This document shows, piece after piece, positions 52,954 to 60,845 of a DNA stretch of 64,000 nucleotides. The translations under genes were made by a program, and so were the position numbers. Origin of the DNA: Actinomycetaceae bacterium MB13-C1-2. Lineage in GTDB: Bacteria > Actinomycetota > Actinomycetes > Actinomycetales > Actinomycetaceae. Positions within the stretch are counted from its first letter, which is position 1; every line of letters starts with the position of its first letter. The notes beneath the pieces were generated by a model. The model was given only the letters and a program-made list of their open reading frames with translations, was not told the DNA's origin and made no database searches. Location: assembly GCA_035621235.1 (NCBI GenBank), contig CP141731.1:1426001-1490000 (forward strand), written 5' to 3'.

Positions 52954-53690
52954 GATTGTTCTCCTGATTCAGGCTCAGATTCGGATTCTGTTTCGATGGT
53001 TGATGAGGACGCTTGTGTGAACCAGCGGCCCACGGTCGAGGCATGAACCCCCAACTCCCGGGCGATCTGCTTATTCGACCAACCCGCCTCCCGCAGCCGG
53101 GCGGCGCGTTCCCGCCGCTGGGACATCGATCCCAGCCGCAGTGGTTCCACCTTCGATGGTTCTGCCGGTTCCAGGGACTTAGGCCTATTCGTAGACGCCG
53201 CCTCTGGGGCCGCGCGCACCGCTGGTACTTGGTTGACTTTGACCCTCGGAGCCTCGGCAACGGTGTTGGTGGGTTTTCGGGTGAGGATCACGGTCAAATG
53301 GGTGATCGCGAGCAGCACGATAGGAGGGACAGCGGCAACTGCTGCGGCCAAGATGTTCGGCACGTCCGCATCAGCAGAAACGACCGCGTGGACGGCGTTG
53401 GCGGTGACCGACATCAGCGCCCCACCTGCCAGCAGCATCCAGGGATACCACGCGGCTTTCTGCCCGGCCAAAGCGACAACAGAGACGGTGGCGACGACGA
53501 TGATGCCGTCCACGATTAGTGGCCACGCCCACGCCTGACCCCGATCAATGCCAGACCGTGCTGCCAAATCCGCCAACGCCGTGAAGGACAGCCAGAACGC
53601 CCCAAGCGCGATCAGGCAAGTTCCGGTGATAGCGGTCCGAGCCGCCCACTTATGACTCATCGTCTCTGCCATGTGGATCGTTGCTGTCAT
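52950..53690 (-). CDS. DUF2637 membrane protein with C-terminal helix-turn-helix (SpdB-like)
   Basis: 246 residues. Four membrane helices between about 15 and 135 form the DUF2637 domain, known from SpdB-type spread proteins of Streptomyces plasmids. A charged linker then leads to a Homeodomain-like HTH at about 195-230 (RRERAARLREAGWSNKQIARELGVHASTVGRWF). The protein should therefore be a membrane-tethered DNA-binding factor. ATG overlaps the Prim-Pol stop; the palindrome CCTCACCGGTGAGG (53699-53712) lies over its ribosome-binding site. Confidence 0.85.
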   Translation of the reverse strand: MTATIHMAETMSHKWAARTAITGTCLIALGAFWLSFTALADLAARSGIDRGQAWAWPLIVDGIIVVATVSVVALAGQKAAWYPWMLLAGGALMSVTANAVHAVVSADADVPNILAAAVAAVPPIVLLAITHLTVILTRKPTNTVAEAPRVKVNQVPAVRAAPEAASTNRPKSLEPAEPSKVEPLRLGSMSQRRERAARLREAGWSNKQIARELGVHASTVGRWFTQASSSTIETESESEPESGEQS

Positions 53691-54595
53691 GCCAGGCTCC
53701 TCACCGGTGAGGCGCGCTGTGGTTCACGCCGACTGAAAGGGTTTACCTCCGGGCTAGACCGGACAGGAGAGGAACATGCGGTGCGGTATGCGGAGCGCAC
53801 GGTCAAAGCGACTTCCCGCTGGGACAGGCCAATCGCTTCGGCAGGTTGTCGTAGTGCCTCAAAGGCGTCAGTGGGGGTGAGTCCTTGTTCTGCTAGGCGG
53901 CAGGCCGCCCAAAACAAACCTCGGTTCCGTTCTCCTTCGATGAGTGTTCCCACCCAGGTGGTGATCCGCTGGACCGCGCCCTCACCGGACAGCACCGGAC
54001 GATGAGTGCTGCGCGGTTGTTCTGCTGGTTTGGGGTCAAGGAAATCCCTGAGCGCAACAGAATCCACCGCAGCAGTCGAGTCGGCGTGGAGTTCGAACAC
54101 CTCATAGTGCCTGAGCGCCCCTTCGACCGTGGTTTGGGAGGGTGGGATGAGGACGTATCCGCCGTCACCCCTGAAGTCGATTCCGGCTTTAGCGACCTGC
54201 CACGACCGCTGCTCTGAATCTCTCTTTGCTGGGTAGTAGCGGTGCATTCCGCCTGAAGGCGTCCGCACCACGACCAACGGTTTCGGTAGTAGTCCTGCTG
54301 CTCTGGCTTGGCTGAAGGCGTGGAAGCCGTTGGTGCCGTGAACATCTACATCAACCACCACAACCCCTGATTCTGAACCGGTCGGGATAGCAAGATTCGC
54401 ATTCGGTGTTCGCCTCCACCAGGAGTTGATCTGCTCCGGGTTGGTGGTGGCGTCCAGGAACCCGTTGGAGCCAGGCAAAGGTCGTTTTCCACCTGGAATG
54501 CACGGGAACACCGGCACCCCTGCTTCGGCGAGCTGACGGGCAGCAAGCGCCGGAGACGTTCGGAGATCCTTGAAGACGAGGGCGAGCGGATTCAT
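53687..54595 (-). CDS. Prim-Pol (bifunctional DNA primase/polymerase) protein
   Basis: 302 residues. N-terminal Prim-Pol domain: GVPVFPCIPGGKRPLPGSNGFLDATT, the metal pair VVVDVDVHG, and TPSGGMHRYYP. The C-terminal part is helical and lacks a helicase domain. Probably primes ICE replication or the complementary strand after transfer. Overlaps ArdC and DUF2637 genes by four bases each. Confidence 0.87.
   Translation of the reverse strand: MNPLALVFKDLRTSPALAARQLAEAGVPVFPCIPGGKRPLPGSNGFLDATTNPEQINSWWRRTPNANLAIPTGSESGVVVVDVDVHGTNGFHAFSQARAAGLLPKPLVVVRTPSGGMHRYYPAKRDSEQRSWQVAKAGIDFRGDGGYVLIPPSQTTVEGALRHYEVFELHADSTAAVDSVALRDFLDPKPAEQPRSTHRPVLSGEGAVQRITTWVGTLIEGERNRGLFWAACRLAEQGLTPTDAFEALRQPAEAIGLSQREVALTVRSAYRTACSSPVRSSPEVNPFSRREPQRASPVRSLA
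53699..53712. promoter_or_regulatory. 14-base palindrome over a ribosome-binding site
   Basis: CCTCACCGGTGAGG is a perfect palindrome inside the end of the Prim-Pol gene and includes the GAGG used by the DUF2637 gene. May be an operator or a small hairpin limiting translation. Confidence 0.4.
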
Positions 54596-55680
54596 GACAG
54601 CCCCCGTCCCACTAACACCGGCTCAGCAGAGCGAAGCGGCTGGCTTTCAACAGCAGAGGGTGCGGTAACGGATCGTTGAGGATTCCGATTTTGGATGGCG
54701 TCACGGTTGAGGCCGGGTGGGTTGCCGTCGCCCACCTTCATGGTGTCGAGCTGATCAAGAATCCCCGTGGCGATTTTGCGTACTCGTTCGCCGGTGGCTT
54801 TCACGACCTCTGCCGGGCTGGTGTCCTCAACTGAGGACGCCCAGCCGGAAACATATGGAACCGTGTAGATGCTGGTGTCCATGCCGTGAACTGCGCCGAT
54901 CATCAACACCACTGATTCGGCCTCCACCTCGCTGATACCGCGATGCTGCATGGTATCCGGGTTATCTGGGCCGTGCATGAGCACGTGTCCGAGTTCGTGG
55001 GCGAGGGTTTTGACTTGGGCGGCATCCGACATGTTCGAGCGCACAGTTACAGTCTTCGAGGCGTAATCGGTGACCCCGTTCGCCCCGTGAATCTCCGACT
55101 CGTCTGCAACAAGGGTCAAGGTGAAACCGGCAGCTTTCACTTGGGCCGCGAGTCCATCCCACAGCCCTGCCGGTGCCTGGCCTTCGAATAGGGCTGGTTT
55201 TGGGGTCTCTGGAATCGGGGTGCCATCGGTTTGACTCACGTCCCACACGTAGGCAGGTTTCGCTCCCACCATGCGGGACCGCTCCACCTCATTGACCTTG
55301 CGCTTCTCGCCCGGTGCCAGACGCCGCCACGACAACGGATCAACAGGATTTGCTGAAGCAAACCGGGCGGTCACCGGAGCAAAGATCATGTAACCGGACT
55401 GGCCCTTGACGACTTGCCGGTCCAGGCCCTGCCATTGCCGATACCCCGCCACATAGGTCGGGAACGGCTGGTCAACTTTGCCTTCTTCGTAGGCTTGCAT
55501 GTGTTGAGCCCAGATCAGCAAAGTGTTATTGAAGCTGCGGGTGCGGAACTTCGCCGCAAAAGTCAGGGCTCGTATCCAGTCTTCGCCGGTGACGAGCTGT
55601 TCGACCGCGCCGGTCAGCTTGTCATGTAGTTCTTCGAGCTTTGCTTCACGCGCTGCCCGTGCTTCCTCTTTCGTCGCCAT
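54592..55680 (-). CDS. ArdC-like antirestriction protein (ssDNA-binding + metallopeptidase)
   Basis: 362 residues. N-terminal ArdC-type ssDNA-binding domain (RSFNNTLLIWAQHMQAY... YRQWQGLDRQVVKGQSGYMIFAP) is followed by a zinc-metallopeptidase domain with HELGH near residue 227 (KTLAHELGHVLMHG). ArdC-type proteins protect incoming single-stranded DNA during conjugation. GGAGGGAGG lies seven bases before the ATG. First gene of the replication/maintenance operon. Confidence 0.87.
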   Translation of the reverse strand: MATKEEARAAREAKLEELHDKLTGAVEQLVTGEDWIRALTFAAKFRTRSFNNTLLIWAQHMQAYEEGKVDQPFPTYVAGYRQWQGLDRQVVKGQSGYMIFAPVTARFASANPVDPLSWRRLAPGEKRKVNEVERSRMVGAKPAYVWDVSQTDGTPIPETPKPALFEGQAPAGLWDGLAAQVKAAGFTLTLVADESEIHGANGVTDYASKTVTVRSNMSDAAQVKTLAHELGHVLMHGPDNPDTMQHRGISEVEAESVVLMIGAVHGMDTSIYTVPYVSGWASSVEDTSPAEVVKATGERVRKIATGILDQLDTMKVGDGNPPGLNRDAIQNRNPQRSVTAPSAVESQPLRSAEPVLVGRGLS

Positions 55681-55876
55681 GTCGGGGCCTCCCTCCGTCG
55701 GAACCGCCCAACAAGTGGGTGGTCATGCGACTGTGAGGTACGCCGAAGCAACCGTCGGATCAGATAGGGGCACCAAGAACGGTGCAACAAAAATGGGTTT
55801 TGGAACCGCCTGGGTGGCCGTCAGGGAACCGGCGATACACCTGACGTAAACCATATGTATCAAGACACGCGCGGTC
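55681..55876. other. Leader region of the ArdC operon
   Basis: Holds a GCGTACCTC variant of the ICE motif (55735-55745 region). A short minus-strand frame starting at ATG 55726 runs 26 codons into the ArdC start region. It may be a leader peptide, but there is no ribosome-binding site for it. Nothing else recognised. Confidence 0.4.
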
Positions 55877-56854
55877 TCAGCCAGGTATTGGAGCGTTCTC
55901 GTCCCGATCCTGGTCCCACTTGTCCGTATCCGCACCAGCGAACCTGTGACGGTAATCCTCCGGGGAAATGCCGGTCAGCTTGGTGAAGGCTTGCCGGGCC
56001 CGAGTACGGCTTCGCCAACCAACCGCCCTGCCCGCCTCTGCGATGCTCACGTCGGTCTCTCGCAGCAGGCGGCTCATTTCCTTGGCGCGCAGTGTTGCCA
56101 GATAGGAGATCGGTGAACGTCCCAAAGCCTCGCGGAACACCCGTGAGAGGTGACGCGGCGACATGTGAACGATTTCGGCCATCTCACTAACAGTCCACCG
56201 CCTGGCAAGGTCTTCCTGTAGTGCTTGCTCGATGCGTAACACTTCGGCCCGGATTGGTGCGTATCTTGCGCGTAGCTCATCCTTACTTAGGGCGATGGCG
56301 TGCATGTTCGGCCCCGTCTTGTCCGGCGAGCATGGCATGAGCTGAGCTAGTAACTGCATGACCCCAGCGAAAGTGGCTTGGGTTTGGAAGAACCCCTCAC
56401 CGCCCGCATCTTTGCGGTTCTCAATCGAATCCAAGAACCGAGCCAGCGTCACCGCTACCTCAGGGAGAAGATGGATCAGCTCGGCACGAAAGTGATACGA
56501 CCGCTCCACCAGAACCTCAGCCGCGAACCTGTCCGGCAAGACTTCAGCGTGACGCCACGACAACTGATCCAGCAAATAGTCCGGGTCAACATAAGCCGTA
56601 GACACCTTCACGGTCCCTCGCGGTACTGCGCCACACAGCGTGGCAGCACACAACACCACCAGATCGTTGACCGTGGCCTCTCGCTTTCCGAACTCGGAGA
56701 ACAAAACCATTGATCCATCTCGGACCAGCATGATCTTCACCGCTTCATAAGCAACCGGGTCAATAGGAAGGGTGAAAGAGCGCGTCTGAACCACCACAGG
56801 AGACCAATCCGCATGAGCCGGGTCAACCTGAATCCGAGAGAAGAAGCGCTCCAT
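55877..56854 (-). CDS. AraC-family transcriptional regulator
   Basis: 325 residues. The N-terminal ~190 residues form a sensing domain without obvious ligand motifs. The C-terminal AraC HTH is at about 215-310 (RWTVSEMAEIVHMSPRHLSRVFREALGRSPISYLATLRAKEM...). It is the first minus-strand gene of the ICE after the divergent defence region and precedes ardC, so it is a candidate activator of the transfer operon. AGGGAGA lies upstream of the ATG. Confidence 0.87.
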   Translation of the reverse strand: MERFFSRIQVDPAHADWSPVVVQTRSFTLPIDPVAYEAVKIMLVRDGSMVLFSEFGKREATVNDLVVLCAATLCGAVPRGTVKVSTAYVDPDYLLDQLSWRHAEVLPDRFAAEVLVERSYHFRAELIHLLPEVAVTLARFLDSIENRKDAGGEGFFQTQATFAGVMQLLAQLMPCSPDKTGPNMHAIALSKDELRARYAPIRAEVLRIEQALQEDLARRWTVSEMAEIVHMSPRHLSRVFREALGRSPISYLATLRAKEMSRLLRETDVSIAEAGRAVGWRSRTRARQAFTKLTGISPEDYRHRFAGADTDKWDQDRDENAPIPG

Positions 56855-57005
56855 AATCTATTCTCCCTGAACATTTGCGTTCTTGCGCGTTACGACATCC
56901 ACCGTCACCAGCCACACCTGGCTTACACCCGGACAAACCGGGTTTGGGTCGGTAATGTTGGGTTCGTTAGGCACTCCATCGATGGGGAAGGGTTGGGAGG
57001 TTCTC

Positions 57006-57206
57006 GTGGCTGAAGCTTGGATGTCCGCTGACGACATCGCCGCACACCTTGGCATCACCAAGGACACCGTGTACACGTGGATCGCTGACCGTGGCATGCC
57101 CGCCCACAAGATTGGCCGAATCTGGAAGTTCCAAGCCAGCGAGGTCGATGACTGGGTGAGAAGAGGAGATTCCGACTCCGCTCAGGAGCATCCTGAAACG
57201 AGTTGA
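57006..57206 (+). CDS. Excisionase-like helix-turn-helix protein
   Basis: 66 residues from GTG 57006, chosen for GGGAGG six bases upstream; the frame extends further but without support. MerR/excisionase-type winged HTH: MSADDIAAHLGITKDTVYTWIADRGMPAHKIGRIWKFQASEVDDWVRRG. It may be the recombination directionality factor of the ICE or the regulator of the defence operon that starts 88 bases downstream. Confidence 0.8.
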   Translation: MAEAWMSADDIAAHLGITKDTVYTWIADRGMPAHKIGRIWKFQASEVDDWVRRGDSDSAQEHPETS

Positions 57207-57293
57207 ATCCACTCCTCGAATCACCCTACGACAGAAAATGTCGGAGGTGGCTCGTATCCTGATCTACTGCCTGAAAACTGGAAGGAGGCGCTT

Positions 57294-60200
57294 ATGACAG
57301 ACCCTGGTTTGACGCTTGAAGCGTTGCGTGCTGGGCAGCGCCTTCGTGGTTTGGTGCCGGGCCAGACGGTCACTTTGGTGGCAGTTGATCCGGTGGATGA
57401 TGAGTTGTTCGAGGTGTTCTATCGCGATGACGCTGGGCGTAGCGGGGCCCGCGCGATCACGAATACTGAGGTGGCCACTTTCGAGATTGCATCTGATTCC
57501 GATTCTGCTCCGGCGTATGACGCTGATCCTGACGAGTTCCGTCTCGCGGCTGAGGCATTGCGCATCAAGTACGCCGCACTGTACGACCCGATGGCGGCTG
57601 TCAACAGCTCTGATGTTGATCCCTTGCCGCACCAGATTCGCGCTGTGTATGAAGAGCTGCTTCCGCGCATCCCGCTTCGTTTCTTGCTGGCGGATGATCC
57701 TGGTGCTGGTAAGACGATCATGGCTGGCTTGTATCTGAAAGAGCTGATCCTGCGTTCTGATTGCGAGCGAGCGATCATTGTTGCCCCTGGCGGTCTGGTT
57801 GAGCAGTGGCGTGAGGAGCTGTCTGAGAAGTTTGATCTGCGTTTCGAGGTCTTTGGCCGTCAAATGGTTGATGATGCGCAGGGTCGTAACGTCTTCGCTG
57901 AGCATCCGTATCTGATTGCTCGTATGGATCAGCTTTCGCGCAGCGAGGACCTGATCGAGCAGCTCGGTGAGGTCACGTGGGATGTTGCCGTGGTGGATGA
58001 GGCTCACCGCATGTCTGCGCATTACTCATCGTGGGCGGGTGAGGTTGACGAGACCAAACGGTTCCGGCTTGGACGGCTACTGTCGGAGACCGCTCACAAC
58101 TTCCTTTTGATGACCGCAACCCCGCACGCGGGTAAGGAAGAGGACTTCCAACTGTTCATGTCCTTGCTGGATCGTGACCGGTTTGAGGGCCAGTATCGGC
58201 AAGGCGTTCACCGCACCGATACGCATGGTTTGATGCGGCGCATGGTCAAGGAAGACTTGTTGACGTTCGAGGGTAAACCGTTGTTCCCTGAACGCCGCGC
58301 TTACACGGTTGAGTATGAGTTGAGCGATGCGGAGCGGGATCTGTACGAGCAGGTCACTGACTATGTCCGCACCGAAATGGGGCGAGCTGACAGGATTGCG
58401 CAAGAGGGCGATAAGAAGCGCGGCAACAACGTCGGATTCGCGCTCACCGTGTTGCAGCGGCGTCTCGCGTCCAGCCCTGAAGCGATCCTTCGGTCCCTTG
58501 AACGACGCCAGCAACGCCTTGATTCAAAGCTGCGTGATATGCAGCGAGCTGCTGAAACGGCACGCCTAACTGGGCAAAAGCCAGCCATTAGGTTTGATGA
58601 TCCTGATCTTCCAGCGTTCTCGGCGGAAGACTTTGAGGACTTTGATGAGGAAACCACTGAGGAGGAACGCGACCAGTTCGAGCAGCAGATAGACCAGGTT
58701 GTCGATCTAGCTACCGCCGCGCGCACGATTCCTGAGTTGAAGGCTGAGATCGCGATCCTTGATGAACTCATCAAAGTTGCGCGCCGCGTTCGGCTCCAGG
58801 ACGAGGACAAGAAATGGGTACAGCTCCGCACCATCTTGGATGAAAACCTCTTAGACCAGGATGGCTCTGGCGAGTCACGCAAGATCATCATCTTCACCGA
58901 ACACCGCGACACCCTGGACTACCTGCAATCCAAGATCGCAGCGCAGTTTGGTCGCGCTGACTCCGTGATCACGATTCATGGTGGTACGCGTCGTGAGGAT
59001 CGCAAGCTCGCGCGTGAACGCTTCACTCACAACCCAGACACCGTGGTCCTGTTGGCCACAGACGCTGCCGGTGAGGGATTGAATCTTCAGCGTGCTCATT
59101 TGATGGTGAACTATGACCTGCCGTGGAACCCGAACCGGATCGAGCAGCGCTTTGGTCGTATCCACCGTATTGGTCAGCGCGAGGTCTGCCACCTGTGGAA
59201 CATGGTCGCTAAAGACACTCGCGAAGGCGATGTGTTTACCCGGTTGCTGTCGAAGATTGACCAAATGTCGATTGCCTACAACGGCAACCTCTTCAACGTC
59301 CTGGGCGACGCGGACGCTTTCCAAGAACGCTCACTCAAAGACCTCCTGATCGAGGCAATCCGCTACGGCGACCAACCACAGGTGAAAGCCAAACTCGACC
59401 GCATCATCGACTCCAGCGTCTCCAAAGGCCTGAACGAGATGTTGAAAGAACAGGCACTCCACCCCGAAATGTTCAGCGCGCTCGACCTTGACGAAGTGCG
59501 AACACGCATGGAGAAAGCACGCGAAAGGCGACTACAACCCGGCTACATCGCCGCATTCTTCGTCCCCGCATTCGAACGATTGGGTGGGCGCATCCGCAAG
59601 CGGGAGAAGGGACGCTACGAGATCACCCGCGTCCCGGCACGAGTCATCGAAGTAGCACGACGCCTCAACCGTTGGGCACCGGTCGCTGATCAGTATGAGC
59701 GCATCACTTTTGACCTGTCCAGAATGCACCCCGAAGGGCTCACTGACGCAGCACTCATCGCGCCTGGCCATCCGCTTCTTGACGCGGTAATTGAGGCAAC
59801 CATTGACGATCTGGGTCCAACGCTCAAGCGAGGCACCGTGCTGGTTGATCGTCGCCCAACACAAGGCGTGGAACCGATGCTGATGTACAGCGTTGAGGAA
59901 CGTATCGAGAATTCCGATGCCGACACAGTCTCACACCACTTTGACTACCCATTATTGGAGCAGGACGGCAACATCATTCTCACGGCAGCTCCGCCATACC
60001 TGGACTACGACAGGCCAGTCGAAGAGGAGAGGGAAGCTATCGCAGAGGTGGTCTCCTCCGATTGGGCACAACAAAACCACGACAAACAGATTCGAGGATG
60101 GTCCTACCGCAAAGGACTTCTCCCACGCTTGGAAGAAATCCGGGCACGCCTCGATGCTGAAACCGCACGCACCCGGACCCAGGTCAAGGATCGCCTACTT

Positions 60201-60845
60201 GCGGAGATCAACCACTGGGACCGCGAACACAACCGCCTCGTAGTCCTTGAACGCGGCGGCGCCATTGGCAGGTTGCGTGCCGATACGGCTTTTGCGCGTG
60301 CCCGCCAACTCGACCAACGGCTCGACACCAGACTTGAACAACTCGACGAAGCACTCAACCTGGTCGCAGTGCCAGCCGTGATCCGAGGAGCCGCGCTAGT
60401 CATCCCAAGCAACGCCATCCAGACCAGTGATGAGCATGAGTCTTCAACCTTCGCGAAGAACACGGAAGAAGTAGAACGCCGAGCCGTTGACGCCGTTCTC
60501 GCAGCCGAACTGGACCTTGGACGCCAACCAACCGAGATGCCGCACAACAACCCCGGCTACGACATCCAGTCAATGGATTCCAACGGTTTCATCCACTACA
60601 TCGAAGTCAAAGGCCGCATCGAAGGCTCAGACACCTTCACCATCACCACCAACGAGATCACCTTCGCTCAAACCCAAGGCGACCGCCACCGACTAGCCCT
60701 CGTAGAAGTATCAGCCGACGGCAAGGACCGCGACCGGATTCGATACGTCTCCGACGCTTTCGATCACCTAGAACCATCCGCCACAACCCGTTCCTACAAC
60801 GAAGTCTGGCGAGACTACTGGGATCGCGGAGGACCACCACGATGA
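57294..60845 (+). CDS. SNF2-type helicase with C-terminal DUF3883 (DrmD-like)
   Basis: 1183-residue SF2 translocase. Walker A DPGAGKT at 135-141, DEAH at 235-238, MTATPHAG, then ATDAAGEGLNLQ and QRFGRIHRIGQ in the second RecA domain. The DUF3883 domain at about 1080-1145 has GYDIQSMD and YIEVKGR, a nuclease-like core. Such helicases accompany DNA methyltransferases in DISARM-type and related phage-defence operons. GGAAGGAGG before the ATG. Codon style changes near 59,300. Overlaps the methyltransferase by four bases. Confidence 0.85.
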   Translation: MTDPGLTLEALRAGQRLRGLVPGQTVTLVAVDPVDDELFEVFYRDDAGRSGARAITNTEVATFEIASDSDSAPAYDADPDEFRLAAEALRIKYAALYDPMAAVNSSDVDPLPHQIRAVYEELLPRIPLRFLLADDPGAGKTIMAGLYLKELILRSDCERAIIVAPGGLVEQWREELSEKFDLRFEVFGRQMVDDAQGRNVFAEHPYLIARMDQLSRSEDLIEQLGEVTWDVAVVDEAHRMSAHYSSWAGEVDETKRFRLGRLLSETAHNFLLMTATPHAGKEEDFQLFMSLLDRDRFEGQYRQGVHRTDTHGLMRRMVKEDLLTFEGKPLFPERRAYTVEYELSDAERDLYEQVTDYVRTEMGRADRIAQEGDKKRGNNVGFALTVLQRRLASSPEAILRSLERRQQRLDSKLRDMQRAAETARLTGQKPAIRFDDPDLPAFSAEDFEDFDEETTEEERDQFEQQIDQVVDLATAARTIPELKAEIAILDELIKVARRVRLQDEDKKWVQLRTILDENLLDQDGSGESRKIIIFTEHRDTLDYLQSKIAAQFGRADSVITIHGGTRREDRKLARERFTHNPDTVVLLATDAAGEGLNLQRAHLMVNYDLPWNPNRIEQRFGRIHRIGQREVCHLWNMVAKDTREGDVFTRLLSKIDQMSIAYNGNLFNVLGDADAFQERSLKDLLIEAIRYGDQPQVKAKLDRIIDSSVSKGLNEMLKEQALHPEMFSALDLDEVRTRMEKARERRLQPGYIAAFFVPAFERLGGRIRKREKGRYEITRVPARVIEVARRLNRWAPVADQYERITFDLSRMHPEGLTDAALIAPGHPLLDAVIEATIDDLGPTLKRGTVLVDRRPTQGVEPMLMYSVEERIENSDADTVSHHFDYPLLEQDGNIILTAAPPYLDYDRPVEEEREAIAEVVSSDWAQQNHDKQIRGWSYRKGLLPRLEEIRARLDAETARTRTQVKDRLLAEINHWDREHNRLVVLERGGAIGRLRADTAFARARQLDQRLDTRLEQLDEALNLVAVPAVIRGAALVIPSNAIQTSDEHESSTFAKNTEEVERRAVDAVLAAELDLGRQPTEMPHNNPGYDIQSMDSNGFIHYIEVKGRIEGSDTFTITTNEITFAQTQGDRHRLALVEVSADGKDRDRIRYVSDAFDHLEPSATTRSYNEVWRDYWDRGGPPR

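Noticed and set aside
50632-54595. Independent plasmid replicon (ParB plus Prim-Pol)
   Set aside because: No replication initiator, iterons or ParA are seen; these genes are common accessory parts of actinobacterial ICEs.
55723-55935. 70-codon minus-strand frame between araC and ardC
   Set aside because: Overlaps the end of the AraC gene in another frame and ends at the leader motif; no start signal.
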